Source: JASLCR01 sp046462475 (GTDB lineage Bacteria; Patescibacteriota; Saccharimonadia; Saccharimonadales; Saccharimonadaceae). Taken from it: a stretch of 58,320 nt of DNA. The first letter of the stretch is position 1. Each line of letters opens with the position of its first letter. Position numbers and translations under genes: made by a program. The DNA is taken from the NCBI GenBank assembly GCA_046462475.1, contig JBKGVB010000035.1, forward strand, positions 1-58,320, written 5' to 3'. Of the stretch, positions 1-8,642 are shown one piece after another. The notes below the pieces were generated by a model. It saw only the letters and a list, made by a program, of their open reading frames with translations. It did no database searches and was not told where the DNA came from.

Positions 1-66
1 GCGCAGCGGTAGCGCAGTTGGCTGTTAACCAATTGGTCGCGAGTTCGAATCTCGCCCCGGGAGCCA
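1..66 (+). tRNA. tRNA-Asn (GTT), 5' end cut by window edge
   Basis: The D arm, the anticodon arm with loop CTGTTAA (anticodon GTT), the T arm with TTCGAAT at 44-50, the 3' acceptor strand at 56-62, discriminator G63 and an encoded CCA at 64-66 are all present. The 5' acceptor strand lies before position 1, so the gene is partial here. Confidence 0.93.
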
Positions 67-73
67 TGAAAAT

Positions 74-99
74 CGTCAGACCATTGGTCTGGCGTTTTT
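74..99 (+). terminator. Intrinsic terminator of tRNA-Asn
   Basis: A 9-bp stem (74-82 with 86-94) closes a 3-nt loop and is followed by TTTTT at 95-99. It starts eight bases after the tRNA CCA end. Confidence 0.85.
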
Positions 100-119
100 C
101 ATATTATCTTGAGGGGTCG

Positions 120-578
120 TTATTGTGTATTACTCTCGCTTTTTGGAAATGAGTCATGAATAAGATCCCAAGTATGAACGGCTTCAATAGCTCCGCCGCC
201 AAGCACTCGTCGTTGATAAATTCGAAGAGGGATTTCGCCGGACTCGACTTGATCTCGTCTGAGCTCGGCCACATATGTATATCCCGAACCCTCCTGGTGC
301 CGCTCTATTGGCATGGCTTCACTGCCCTCAATGATAGTGTTTGCTTTGACGAGGTTATTGACGTAAAGGTTATTTGGGAAGGATTTCTGAAAGGATAGTG
401 TATCTGTGCCACCCTTTCCATACCCTTTCATTACTTCCTGCCCATCCTCGTTAATCTCCCAGAGATCATCATATGAATCTACAGACAGGCCACGATAGTA
501 ATTGTTTGAATCAATAGGAATATTATGATTCGTGTAGGCAGGGCTTCTGTTAAGATTAACGACGTATTTTTCAGGCAT
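120..578 (-). CDS. Hypothetical protein, 152 aa
   Basis: I do not recognise the family. The protein is soluble, with no signal peptide or membrane segment. It is rich in Asn, Tyr and Asp in the first half, and has short stretches that could be beta strands near the C-terminus (around ELRRDQVESGEIPLRIYQRR). No clear Shine-Dalgarno is seen upstream. Its frame is open throughout, and the opposite-strand reading frame in the same place is shorter. It sits between the tRNA-Asn terminator and the VOC-family gene, all separated by short gaps, so it may form a small transcription unit with the latter. Confidence 0.6.
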   Translation of the reverse strand: MPEKYVVNLNRSPAYTNHNIPIDSNNYYRGLSVDSYDDLWEINEDGQEVMKGYGKGGTDTLSFQKSFPNNLYVNNLVKANTIIEGSEAMPIERHQEGSGYTYVAELRRDQVESGEIPLRIYQRRVLGGGAIEAVHTWDLIHDSFPKSESNTQ

Positions 579-631
579 GTTTTTATTTTTGAAAGGACTT
601 TAGGTAATTTTAGCACATTGTTGAATAAATG

Positions 632-1057
632 TCAATTATGGGAGTCGAACTCTACCGTCCATTCGATACCGTATTTGTCCCTAAACATTGCAAAATAAGT
701 TCCCCATGGGCTGTTGTCGGCGGGCATTTCAACTGTTCCACCAGCTGACAGTCCACTAAAGATCCTGTCGGCTTCTTCGCGGCTGTCTACGCTAACGGCT
801 ATTTTAGATCGGTTCTCGTTTTCGCTGACTGACCCCAGGGCCTCAGGAACGTCATTGGCGATTAATGTATTTCCACCGATAGGTAGAACGATTCGCATGA
901 TTTTATTTGCTTCGTTTTCGGGCACAGGGAATTCAGGGCTTGCTATATCTTTGAAGCGTATAATCGTCTCAAATTCTCCACCGAATACAGATCTATAAAA
1001 GTTGAAGGCTTCTTCGGCGTTTCCATTGAAGTTGATATAAGGATTGATAGTTGCCAT
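632..1057 (-). CDS. VOC superfamily protein, PhnB-like
   Basis: At 141 aa it has the usual size of PhnB-type glyoxalase-fold proteins. It opens with INPYINFNGNAEEAFNFYRS, the typical first beta-alpha unit, and closes with WGTYFAMFRDKYGIEWTVEF, the second-half signature in which the family often carries a metal ligand (a final Glu). The substrate is unknown; members are often annotated as 3-demethylubiquinone methyltransferase-like without biochemical support. The start is supported by GAGGGG seven to nine bases upstream of the ATG. No membrane segment is seen. Confidence 0.85.
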   Translation of the reverse strand: MATINPYINFNGNAEEAFNFYRSVFGGEFETIIRFKDIASPEFPVPENEANKIMRIVLPIGGNTLIANDVPEALGSVSENENRSKIAVSVDSREEADRIFSGLSAGGTVEMPADNSPWGTYFAMFRDKYGIEWTVEFDSHN

Positions 1058-1147
1058 AAGGTTATTTCCCCTCGATAAGTAGTTAGCTTCACTTTTATTT
1101 TAGCAAACGTAACAGCAAAGAATTTCTATCTCTGCTACACTAAAGAT

Positions 1148-1357
1148 ATGCAAAGAGTAGCTACAAGAGTATTTATCTATGCATCAGTCGCCTTTGGTAT
1201 CGTGGGGATTTTAGTCGTTCTGACAGGATCTGGCCCAGATAAGCAAGACTCTGCTCTTGGTGAAGTGCTCATCAGACTTTTATTTATACTAGTATTTATC
1301 ATATTGCCTTCCTTTGCCTTAAGTGTTGCGGGCAAGTATCTAAAAGACAAATCGTAG
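1148..1357 (+). CDS. Small two-helix membrane protein, 69 aa
   Basis: Two hydrophobic segments (about residues 7-27 and 40-60) are joined by a short polar loop, and the protein ends in a basic tail (GKYLKDKS). The family is not recognised. The start is supported by an extended -10 box TGcTACACT (box at 1136-1141) that ends exactly six bases before the ATG, with no Shine-Dalgarno, so the mRNA is probably leaderless. It lies divergent to the VOC-family gene. Function unknown. Confidence 0.65.
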   Translation: MQRVATRVFIYASVAFGIVGILVVLTGSGPDKQDSALGEVLIRLLFILVFIILPSFALSVAGKYLKDKS

Positions 1358-1456
1358 CTTGCGCTATCGAGTAGTGTTCTTGTCTCTAATTGAAAGAGGC
1401 ATGACTCTTATGCTATGATACGAAAAGCAAGAAAAGGGAACTAGGAGAAGTACATA

Positions 1457-2026
1457 ATGGATGGAAAGCCGTATCGTTTGTCTCGACCAACAGAGCGGAG
1501 GGCAGCGGAAACGACTCATCGCCAAGAAGCGCCGCAGCAGCCGGTGAGCCCGCAGCCTGTGCAGCGCGCTACCCCGTCGCATCGTGCGCCGGAAAAGAAG
1601 TCGCGAAAGGGGTTGATTGCAACGCTTATTACTCTATTGATTATTGTGCTTGTTGCGGCTGGCGGTTGGTTTGCATGGTCTCGTATACAGACAGGGGCAA
1701 CAGGAATTGAGGCGAGCAAGTATCAGGCAGTCTTCTTTACGAATGGCCAAGTATACTTCGGTAAACTCCATGCCATGAATAGTCAGTATATGAAGCTCAC
1801 GAATATTTTCTACCTTCAGACGCAGTCGGGTGATGCTACCGGCTCTGCGAATCCACAGAAGACAACGAGTGATAAAGGAAATGTTCAGCTGATCAAGCTT
1901 GGCGATGAAATCCATGGTCCAGAAGATGAAATGATTATTAGCAAAGACCAGGTATTATTCTTCGAAAACCTCAAGACAAACGGCAAAGTTGCTCAAACTA
2001 TCGCCAAATATAACGGCTCACACTAG
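1457..2026 (+). CDS. Single-pass membrane protein with extracytoplasmic domain, 189 aa
   Basis: The N-terminal 50 residues are cytoplasmic, Pro/Gln/Arg-rich and probably disordered. They are followed by a transmembrane helix (about residues 52-74) and a globular outside domain of about 110 residues containing YQAVFFTNGQVYFGKL. Proteins of this layout are common in Saccharibacteria and other CPR bacteria; I know no assigned function. AGGAG lies upstream of the ATG. The gene converges on the next one, their ends overlapping by four bases, and both encode proteins of the same disordered-TM-globular architecture. Surface or envelope role is inferred only from topology and neighbours. Confidence 0.75.
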   Translation: MDGKPYRLSRPTERRAAETTHRQEAPQQPVSPQPVQRATPSHRAPEKKSRKGLIATLITLLIIVLVAAGGWFAWSRIQTGATGIEASKYQAVFFTNGQVYFGKLHAMNSQYMKLTNIFYLQTQSGDATGSANPQKTTSDKGNVQLIKLGDEIHGPEDEMIISKDQVLFFENLKTNGKVAQTIAKYNGSH

Positions 2027-2718
2027 TACTGTGGTGAAGCGCTCGTACCAGAGCGTACCAAGCCTATAATGTATTGCTTCCATGCCTGATCATTCACGGC
2101 GGATTGCGACTTTATAAGCACCAAAAGATTGTTCTTTGTAAAGATGACCGACTGAGGGCCTTTGGCTGAAGTCCCTATGTATACGGTGGTATCACCGGTC
2201 GCTAGTTTATTGGTTGCATTGTAGCTTTTTGCAAGCTGGGCGATCTTTTCATCGGTATTTGTCGCAAATGAGCTTGGAAGCGGTTGCTGACTAACGCTAA
2301 TGGAAACACCACCAATACTATCGTCGTAGGCGTATACCGGCTGGCTGTTTGGAGGACTTACTCGACGCCATCCGCCAAGCTGGCTGACAGACTGTCCACC
2401 GGGTGAGATTGTCTGATAAGTAGGCGTACTGGCGTGATCTTTAGAGGTATGGTCTGCTTTTGCGAAAGTATGCCAGAGTAAAAGACCGGCAACAACAAGC
2501 AACAGAATACCTCCCGCAATGACTAGAGGTATCTTGTTAAATAGAACGTTACGAAGAGAAGACCAGCGGCTCGATCGTTTAACTAGGGGCTTTGGCTGAG
2601 GGGTGTGAGCGGAGGGTGCTGGCACCGTCGGGCGTGGAACCGTAAGCGGGGGATGGTTTGACGATACGACACCTTGTTGTGGTCGACGCACCTGTCTATG
2701 TGGTTGCTTAAAATCCAT
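2023..2718 (-). CDS. Single-pass membrane protein with Pro-rich cytoplasmic tail, 231 aa
   Basis: The first 60 residues are Pro/Arg/Ser-rich and cytoplasmic. A transmembrane helix lies at about residues 63-83, followed by a 140-residue extracytoplasmic domain. That domain contains GGWRRVSPPNSQPVYAYDD and a second half (TVYIGTSAKGPQSVIF) suggestive of a beta-rich fold. It has the same overall design as its convergent neighbour at 1457 and the same lack of recognised family. It is one of the envelope proteins on the left side of the F1-like ATPase cluster. Confidence 0.72.
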   Translation of the reverse strand: MDFKQPHRQVRRPQQGVVSSNHPPLTVPRPTVPAPSAHTPQPKPLVKRSSRWSSLRNVLFNKIPLVIAGGILLLVVAGLLLWHTFAKADHTSKDHASTPTYQTISPGGQSVSQLGGWRRVSPPNSQPVYAYDDSIGGVSISVSQQPLPSSFATNTDEKIAQLAKSYNATNKLATGDTTVYIGTSAKGPQSVIFTKNNLLVLIKSQSAVNDQAWKQYIIGLVRSGTSASPQY

Positions 2719-2793
2719 TAGCTTTAGGTATGCTTTGCCTTTCCTACCCCATTTGTACTGAGATCATTTTAGCATAACAGGGATAGACGGGGT

Positions 2794-4752
2794 CTAGTTT
2801 GTGCTAAAGGCGAAGTTGAGATTGCTTACATAAGCATTTGCATCACTTTTAGCGGTGAGATCGATTCTAAAGAGAACGCTATCGCCAGCCTGGAAGTTAC
2901 AGCCCGATGGGTCATTGCCGCCTGAGGCAGATGCTTTTTGCCATGAAGTCTGCGATCCGCTTGAGACGGAAATGTCTGATCCGCATGCTACGAGGCCGCT
3001 GCCGTGATCTTGGTAGATCTTATATTTAACGCCAGAGTTTGTGCTGTCCGTACGGCCCATCAAAGAGGTAGATCCTGCGACGAACTTCTTAAAGTTGCTT
3101 GGTAGCTGGTAGGTGACATAGATACTTCGTGTTTGGTCGGTGCTTTCGCTGGAATTCCATTTGTAGAAGTTGTACGTTTCATTGGTGCCACAGATGGTTG
3201 GCTGACTTGAGCTGCCGTCATTGATGTTGAGTGAATCCGAGCAGAAGTCTGAAGTGATCGTGCCGATATCGGCGCCATTCATGACGGCATTGGCATATTC
3301 TGGGCTGAGGGTAACAAAGATATCTGGACTTGTGCCACAGTCACCCCAGCCGGCAGCTTCATAACACTGCACTTTACCCAGTGTTGTGTCGTAGTACATG
3401 CTGCCGAGCATGGCGTTAGAGTTGCCACTAACATCTGGTGCTGAGGCTGCTTTGTCGAGAGTGAGAAGGGTTGTCGAGCTATCTGCGGTGCCGTTACCGA
3501 TCTGTACGTTTGTAGCGTTTGTGGTACCGATTGAGAGTGTGACATTTGACGAAGTATCAATACTAGAAGTGTGAAGTTGTGTGCCCGAGATTGTACCGTC
3601 GGCGAGGATCGATGCTTTTGTTGTGCCATTGAGTGAGGCTTGGAACTTAACATCCGATGCTGTCGAACTGTCACTTGCAAGGAACGTTGCCGCTGAGGTT
3701 GATCCTTGGATAGACACGTCTCCAGCAAAGGATGCTGAGCCGCCGACTGAGAGAGAGGTGCCAGCGCTTGTGCTGATCGTGCCATCGTCACTAATTGTCA
3801 TGACTGCTGATCCGTTGCTATCCTTGATGTTTACATTGCCGCCGCTTGAAGTAGTGAGGTTGATGTCGCCACTGGAAGTACCAAGTGCCAGATCGCCAAC
3901 TGAGCTGATCGCCACGCCGCCGCTACCGCCTTGAATTGTCGTGGTCGATGTCCCGTAGCTACTGCCAAGGGTCAGTGTCTTGTTGCCATCGCCGCTGCCA
4001 ATACTGATAGTCTGGTCGGTATTTGCGCTGCCGATGGTGATGGATGTAGCGTTCGTAGTACCGATACCGAGTTCGCCGCTGCTCGTGCTATCAAAGAGTG
4101 GTGCGATCACACTAGTGTTACCTTGCAAGATGTTAGCAGTTCCTGTCCCAGTAATGTTAAAGTCGGCGTTTTGCGCCGTAGTGCCATTGTGAATGAGTTC
4201 ATCTACCGACTTACCACCGACAGTGCCGGCGTTAAGTGCATAAGGGACTGCATTGATACGTTTCATAGGGAGCATTTCCCCGTCTGCGATACATGCCCCT
4301 GTGTTAAAAGTTGTACAATTTGTTGCCGATCCGGCGATATTCATCGAGAGCCAAAGCGTGTCTTGATTCCAATCAACACTCGAGCCGAATGGAGTATTCG
4401 ACCCGAGGTTGACCGAGAAGTAGCCGTTCTTGACCTGAACGCCACTTGTTCCGCCGTTGTTGACGTACGATTCGCTCCACTTTAGCGTGCCCCCTGTGTT
4501 GCCCGCCGTCGAACCGTCGCCGTCTTGATATAGTTTGAACTCGACATTGTAGTACCCATCAGGAACAATAGCTCCTGCTGCAGATTGCAGGCGCCCCTGA
4601 AAACTTATCGTTTTATTGATACCAGCCGCGGCATGTGACGAATATGCGAAAAATAGCGTTGTAATAAACGCTACGCACAGCGCTACAAGACCTGCTTTTG
4701 GCAGCGTCAAACGTTGTTTAAGAATGGTGGGGAGGTGGGACCACACTGTCAT
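2794..4752 (-). CDS. Secreted fibre-like (adhesin-like) protein, 652 aa
   Basis: A signal peptide or N-terminal anchor (about residues 18-42, ending SSHAAA) is followed by a domain seen at the start of many CPR surface proteins (KTISFQGRL through PMKRINAVPYALNAGTVGG). Next comes a long region of short Gly/Ser/Thr repeats such as SITIGSANTDQTISIGSG and LSIGTTNATNVQIGNG, typical of beta-helical phage-tail-fibre-like stalks. The C-terminal part (about residues 480-652) is a Cys-containing domain that could be the binding head. There is no sortase signal. The composition suits an extracellular fibre. It is transcribed divergently from the F1-like ATPase operon. Target unknown. Confidence 0.8.
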   Translation of the reverse strand: MTVWSHLPTILKQRLTLPKAGLVALCVAFITTLFFAYSSHAAAGINKTISFQGRLQSAAGAIVPDGYYNVEFKLYQDGDGSTAGNTGGTLKWSESYVNNGGTSGVQVKNGYFSVNLGSNTPFGSSVDWNQDTLWLSMNIAGSATNCTTFNTGACIADGEMLPMKRINAVPYALNAGTVGGKSVDELIHNGTTAQNADFNITGTGTANILQGNTSVIAPLFDSTSSGELGIGTTNATSITIGSANTDQTISIGSGDGNKTLTLGSSYGTSTTTIQGGSGGVAISSVGDLALGTSSGDINLTTSSGGNVNIKDSNGSAVMTISDDGTISTSAGTSLSVGGSASFAGDVSIQGSTSAATFLASDSSTASDVKFQASLNGTTKASILADGTISGTQLHTSSIDTSSNVTLSIGTTNATNVQIGNGTADSSTTLLTLDKAASAPDVSGNSNAMLGSMYYDTTLGKVQCYEAAGWGDCGTSPDIFVTLSPEYANAVMNGADIGTITSDFCSDSLNINDGSSSQPTICGTNETYNFYKWNSSESTDQTRSIYVTYQLPSNFKKFVAGSTSLMGRTDSTNSGVKYKIYQDHGSGLVACGSDISVSSGSQTSWQKASASGGNDPSGCNFQAGDSVLFRIDLTAKSDANAYVSNLNFAFSTN

Positions 4753-4846
4753 TTTTTGGTGTTTTTATTTATTTTTTACACTGGTCAGAGTGCTAAAAAT
4801 ATTTGTTTCACTTGTGACGTGTGGTGGTCCATCAAAGCTTGGTTCG

Positions 4847-4855
4847 ATTCTAGCA
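4847..4855 (-). promoter_or_regulatory. Extended -10 for the fibre-like gene
   Basis: On the minus strand the sequence reads TGcTAGAAT, an extended -10 box. It would give a 5' leader of roughly 90 bases before the ATG at 4752. It is divergent to the ATPase operon promoter 60 bases away. Confidence 0.5.
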
Positions 4856-4907
4856 TAAGCGTGGTAAAACTGGCAATGAAATTCTAGATAGTCTGCAATG
4901 GTGGTTA

Positions 4908-4916
4908 TGCTATACT
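4908..4916 (+). promoter_or_regulatory. Extended -10 of the F1-like ATPase operon
   Basis: TGcTATACT (TATACT at 4911-4916) predicts transcription from about 4923 and a 30-base leader holding AGGGAG before the GTG start at 4953. No good -35 is seen, as is usual for extended -10 promoters. Confidence 0.6.
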
Positions 4917-4952
4917 GAGCCTAAGAGGTATAACAGGGAGCGTAAATAAACA

Positions 4953-5792
4953 GTGAAAGTATCACGAATCGCTATTGGACTTGCTGTCGCTATTGGCATT
5001 ATTGCAATGCCTGTTCTTCCCGTAGCCGCAGCCGAATATGGCGGCGGTAGCGTACAGGGGTATGCAGCCGAAACGAAGCTTGATAATGGGACAATCGTTG
5101 AGCTGGCTGGCAAAGACAGCAAGACAGTAAAGCCTGCTACGATCGATAAGCTGCAGAGCATGTTTGGCGTAACAGTCGATGGTAGCCAGCTATCAATACG
5201 TCTTTCGAATGGCTCGCTCAAAAATGAGACATATGTCGCTGTCTCTGGTACCTACAATGTTTTGGTGAGCACGCAAGGTGGCGCAATCTCTCCTGGTGAT
5301 TACGTCACGCTATCTTCGCTGAATGGTATTGCTATGAAGGCTGGCACAAAGGAGAGTACGATCTTTGGCCGCGCAAATGGATCGTTTGACGGCAAAGGGA
5401 CAGTACTTGGCACGGAAACTCTAAAAGACTCAGAGGGCGCCTCAAATACTGTGAAGCTTGGCATGATCCCAGTAACCATCAACATCACGCGTAATCCAAA
5501 TATTAAGAGCACAAAAGTTGAGGTGCCAAAATTCCTCGAGCGTCTCGGCCAGGCTATTGCTGAAAAAAAGGTCAGTGCAATCCGTATTTATCTCAGTATG
5601 GCGATCACTGCAATAAGCCTGATCACCGCGATTGCGGTGCTGTATGCGGGGGTGCGCAACAGTGTGATCTCGATCGGTCGTAATCCAATGTCGAAGAAAT
5701 CAATCTTCCGTGCGCTGGCTGAAATCATTTTGACTGCCCTTTTGATTTTAATTGTTGGGCTTTTCGCGGTATATTTATTACTGAAGTTATGA
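4953..5792 (+). CDS. Exported domain fused to a c-subunit-like hairpin; membrane component of F1-like ATPase
   Basis: The protein is 279 aa. A signal peptide (residues 1-28, ending VAAA) precedes an extracytoplasmic beta-rich domain (about 30-205; contains SPGDYVTLSSLNGIAMKAG, a pattern seen in CPR surface proteins). Two transmembrane helices (about 211-233 and 252-277) follow, joined by a basic loop with SIGRNPMSK. The predicted topology (both ends outside, loop inside) and the RNP in the loop match F0 subunit c, whose loop carries RQP/RNP and touches gamma/epsilon. Odd: subunit c has its ion-binding Asp/Glu 20 residues after that Arg, but here this position is Leu, and the only Glu is at +14. 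It starts the ATPase operon with GTG. Not a normal subunit c; an anchor or mechanical rotor piece is inferred. Confidence 0.7.
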   Translation: MKVSRIAIGLAVAIGIIAMPVLPVAAAEYGGGSVQGYAAETKLDNGTIVELAGKDSKTVKPATIDKLQSMFGVTVDGSQLSIRLSNGSLKNETYVAVSGTYNVLVSTQGGAISPGDYVTLSSLNGIAMKAGTKESTIFGRANGSFDGKGTVLGTETLKDSEGASNTVKLGMIPVTINITRNPNIKSTKVEVPKFLERLGQAIAEKKVSAIRIYLSMAITAISLITAIAVLYAGVRNSVISIGRNPMSKKSIFRALAEIILTALLILIVGLFAVYLLLKL

Positions 5793-5816
5793 CGAGTTAG
5801 GTAAGGTGGGGAACTA

Positions 5817-6557
5817 ATGGGACTTTTTGCAAAGAAACAATCAATCGACGAGGAGATGGCCGAGCGCGAGCGCCAGTTCCTTGATGAAACATTCAAAGAA
5901 GAATTGCGCAACCACGCTCGGTTGTATTTTCAGAATGTCCTAAAGGAAAACGGGGAACATTTCAAAGACGAGCTCAACCGCACAATTGCCGATGTAAATA
6001 CAGAACTTAAAAGCCACATTACCGCGCGGCTCGATGGCGCTATCGATGAGATTAAGACCGAACTGAAAGAGCATGTGGCCAAGCAAGTGGAAGCGCAGCT
6101 GTCAGAGCAGGCCGGTGCCATGAAAGAAGTGCAGGATAAAGCACTGGCTGATATTACCGAAAGTGCCCGAGGCCTTGAAGCACGCCACAGAGAACTTGCG
6201 CAGGAGTTTGAAAAGAGTCTGGCTGACCACGAGCAGACACTCGACAGCGTGTTTGAAGATAGTAAATCACAGATGAATAAGATGAAGGACTCGCACCAGC
6301 TGGCATTGCAGTGGTTCTCGGAATCGGTGAAATCCCTCCAGGCGCAACACGAACAGCTCGAGACAAGCCTCAAGGAGCAGGTGGAGTCTCAAAAAGATGT
6401 GATGTTGAAATCGTTTGAAGATAATATGGCACGCATCATCGAGCACTATTTGCTTGAGGCACTTGGCGATCAGCTTGATCTAAAGGCGCAGCTGCCATCG
6501 ATCATCAAGCAAATGGAAGCAAATAAACAGGCCATCGAGGAAGACATGAAGCTATGA
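5817..6557 (+). CDS. Coiled-coil stator-like protein (b-subunit position), no membrane helix
   Basis: The 246 residues are almost entirely heptad-rich helix with many Glu, Lys and Gln. The protein occupies the slot of subunit b in the atp gene order, directly before the delta-like gene, with an ATGA overlap at 6554-6557. Unlike F0 subunit b there is no N-terminal transmembrane helix: it begins MGLFAKKQSIDEEMAERE. It could be a peripheral stalk that binds the membrane through a partner, or a rod with another role. The start is supported by GTGGGG upstream. Assignment to subunit b rests on position and coiled-coil character, not on recognised residues. Confidence 0.65.
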   Translation: MGLFAKKQSIDEEMAERERQFLDETFKEELRNHARLYFQNVLKENGEHFKDELNRTIADVNTELKSHITARLDGAIDEIKTELKEHVAKQVEAQLSEQAGAMKEVQDKALADITESARGLEARHRELAQEFEKSLADHEQTLDSVFEDSKSQMNKMKDSHQLALQWFSESVKSLQAQHEQLETSLKEQVESQKDVMLKSFEDNMARIIEHYLLEALGDQLDLKAQLPSIIKQMEANKQAIEEDMKL

Positions 6558-7075
6558 CGGACGTAGCTGAGCTTTCATATACTGGCTTTGTCTTGCCGCC
6601 GAATGTCGTCAGTCGGCTTGACGTGGCACGGCTAGTGTCTGAGCTTGAGCGGATTGATGAGGAAATGACAACATCTGAGGTACGTGCGAAAGCTGGCAAG
6701 AAACGTGCTGCTCAAGAGATGCTCTTTTCAGAACGACTTAATGCCTTTTTGACAGCTAACAGTCTCAATTTAGAAGATAGCCGCGTTCGTAGTGAACTCA
6801 TCAAGCAGGTTCATTTGCTAAAAGATAAGGTGCCGATCATTCATATGACGTTTGCTGTCGAAGCTGATCCGGAAAGTCTTGGGCGACTAGCGGAATGGTT
6901 GCGTGCGTCGATTCATCCTCAGGCAGTTATATCAGTAGGCCTGCAGCCCGGCCTAGTCGCTGGTGCATACATTCGCACGCCGAATCATGTGCACGATTTT
7001 AGTTTGCGTGGCAAGCTGGCGGGTAGTCATGAGGCGCTCGTGAAGGAACTTGAGGTAATCAATGGACGGGGCTAA
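6554..7075 (+). CDS. F1-like ATPase delta/OSCP-like subunit
   Basis: The protein is 173 aa, the usual length for delta. The C-terminal third carries the family pattern: PQAVISVGLQPGLVAGAYIR, then HDFSLRGKL, matching the delta/OSCP segment in which an Ile/Val-Gly-Gly strand pair is followed by D-x-S-x-x-x-x-L. The N-terminal half is helical but diverged. In ATP synthases this subunit ties the top of alpha3beta3 to the peripheral stalk. It overlaps the coiled-coil gene by ATGA and the alpha gene by 14 bases, implying translational coupling. Confidence 0.72.
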   Translation: MTDVAELSYTGFVLPPNVVSRLDVARLVSELERIDEEMTTSEVRAKAGKKRAAQEMLFSERLNAFLTANSLNLEDSRVRSELIKQVHLLKDKVPIIHMTFAVEADPESLGRLAEWLRASIHPQAVISVGLQPGLVAGAYIRTPNHVHDFSLRGKLAGSHEALVKELEVINGRG

Positions 7076-8642
7076 GATGTTCAACAAATTAGTCGAAGCT
7101 GGCAATCCGGTCGGTGAAGTGATTGGTATTGAGTCATTTATGGTCAGCGTAAAAGGCTTGCAGCCGACCAATGTTCATGCGACGGTACGATTTGATGACG
7201 ACACACGTGGCTACGTGCACGAAGTTTTCGAAGACCACACGATTGTGATGAAGCTTGATCCTACCCCATTGCACATCGGTGCGGTATGTGTGATTGAGTC
7301 ACGTGACATTATGACGCCAGTCGGCAAGAACTTTATCGGTCGCGTTATCAACGTATTCGGCGAGCCAATAGATGGTAAGGGTCCAATCGAGCCGGATCAA
7401 GAATGGGATGTGTTCCACGGAGCGCCTATGCTCTACGAGCGTGAACTGCTGGACACGCCAGTTGAGACGGGTGTGACAATTCTCGATCTTGAATATTCCC
7501 TAGCTCGTGGACAGCGTATGGCTATGCTCGGAGATAGCAAGGTAGGCAAGACGGCGCTTGCAGCGCAGGTAGCGATTAATCAAAAAAATACCGATATTAC
7601 TGTGGTCTACGTCCTGATTGCCAAGCGTCAGCGTGACGTGGCGGATCTCGTCACTACGCTCAAGAAAAATGATGCTTTGAAGAAGGCGATTGTAGTCGTT
7701 ACAAACTCATTTGAATCACTTATCCTCACCTATCTCGTGCCGTACGTGGGTGCTGCACATGGCGAGTATTTTTGGCACAAGCTAGGAATGGATACGCTAA
7801 TGATCTACGACGACCTGACAGCGCATGCCCAGGCGTATCGTGAGATCTCACTGATCGCGGGTGTCAGCCCGGGACGTGATTCCTATCCTGGCGACATGTT
7901 CTATACGCATTCAAGCTTGCTCGAGCGTGGCGGCAAAACAGAATCAAATCATGCCGCTCAAACTCTCCTACCTATTGTCTATGCACCGGGTGGTGACATT
8001 ACCGCCTATCTGCCAACCAACATCATGTCGATCACGGATGGTCAGTGGATTTTGGATGGGCAGATCTTCAAGGATACGATGCGTCCAGCGGTAAGTACGG
8101 CGCTTTCTGTGACTCGTGTCGGCGGCGTGGGGCAGAATAAGCGCCAAAAAGCGCTTGCGGACAAACTGAACCTGACGCTTGCCGGCTATCGCACGGCAGA
8201 AGAATATGCTCACTTTGGTACAGAGTTGAGTCCACAAGCACAGGCAGATTACGACAAGGGTAAGGTGCTTTTTAAGCTCATGAATCAGGCTATCGGTGAG
8301 ATTTACAATTATGCCGAGCAGCAATTCATCATGAGTATCGTGCTCGAGAGTAAACCCGAAGAGATTATTAATGTTGAGAAGCTTAAGGAAAAAGTGCACG
8401 AATATGCGCCAAAACTGAAAGAAGACAAAGATCTGAACGGTAATTTCGATGAACTGTACGCAGCACTTAAGGCTGAAGTGACAACAATCGATGAAGTGAA
8501 GAAAGCTGCTATCGAAAAAGCCGCCAAAGCTGAAGCCGAAAAGAAGCGTCAGGCCGAAGAGGCTGCCGCTGCCGCCGCTGGCGAAGAAGCTGCAAAGCCA
8601 GCTGAGACAAAAGATGACAAAAAAGAGGAAAAGAAATCATGA
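7062..8642 (+). CDS. atpA: F1-like ATPase alpha-type subunit
   Basis: The protein is 526 aa. The P-loop GDSKVGKT (alpha usually GDRQTGKT), the MIYDDL Walker B region, the PGRDSYPGD motif and the arginine-finger motif VTRVGGVGQ are all present, so it can serve as the non-catalytic partner completing beta sites. Differences from ordinary AtpA: the N-terminal helix that binds delta/OSCP is nearly absent (the beta-barrel starts around residue 15), and the last 45 residues are a Lys/Glu/Ala tail. The start is either ATG 7062 (GAGGT five bases upstream) or ATG 7077. The ATGA overlap with gamma shows coupling. The symbol marks the family; this is a diverged paralogue-type alpha. Confidence 0.85.
   Translation: MDGAKMFNKLVEAGNPVGEVIGIESFMVSVKGLQPTNVHATVRFDDDTRGYVHEVFEDHTIVMKLDPTPLHIGAVCVIESRDIMTPVGKNFIGRVINVFGEPIDGKGPIEPDQEWDVFHGAPMLYERELLDTPVETGVTILDLEYSLARGQRMAMLGDSKVGKTALAAQVAINQKNTDITVVYVLIAKRQRDVADLVTTLKKNDALKKAIVVVTNSFESLILTYLVPYVGAAHGEYFWHKLGMDTLMIYDDLTAHAQAYREISLIAGVSPGRDSYPGDMFYTHSSLLERGGKTESNHAAQTLLPIVYAPGGDITAYLPTNIMSITDGQWILDGQIFKDTMRPAVSTALSVTRVGGVGQNKRQKALADKLNLTLAGYRTAEEYAHFGTELSPQAQADYDKGKVLFKLMNQAIGEIYNYAEQQFIMSIVLESKPEEIINVEKLKEKVHEYAPKLKEDKDLNGNFDELYAALKAEVTTIDEVKKAAIEKAAKAEAEKKRQAEEAAAAAAGEEAAKPAETKDDKKEEKKS

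Noticed and set aside
3931..4485. 184-codon open frame on the plus strand inside the fibre-like gene
   Set aside because: It lies antisense to a clear signal-peptide fibre protein and has no promoter, Shine-Dalgarno or recognisable content; long antisense frames are expected in Ser/Thr/Gly-rich repeats.
4838..4855. GGTTCGATTCTAGC looking like a tRNA T arm
   Set aside because: No acceptor, anticodon or D arm can be placed around it; it overlaps the extended -10 of the fibre-like gene.
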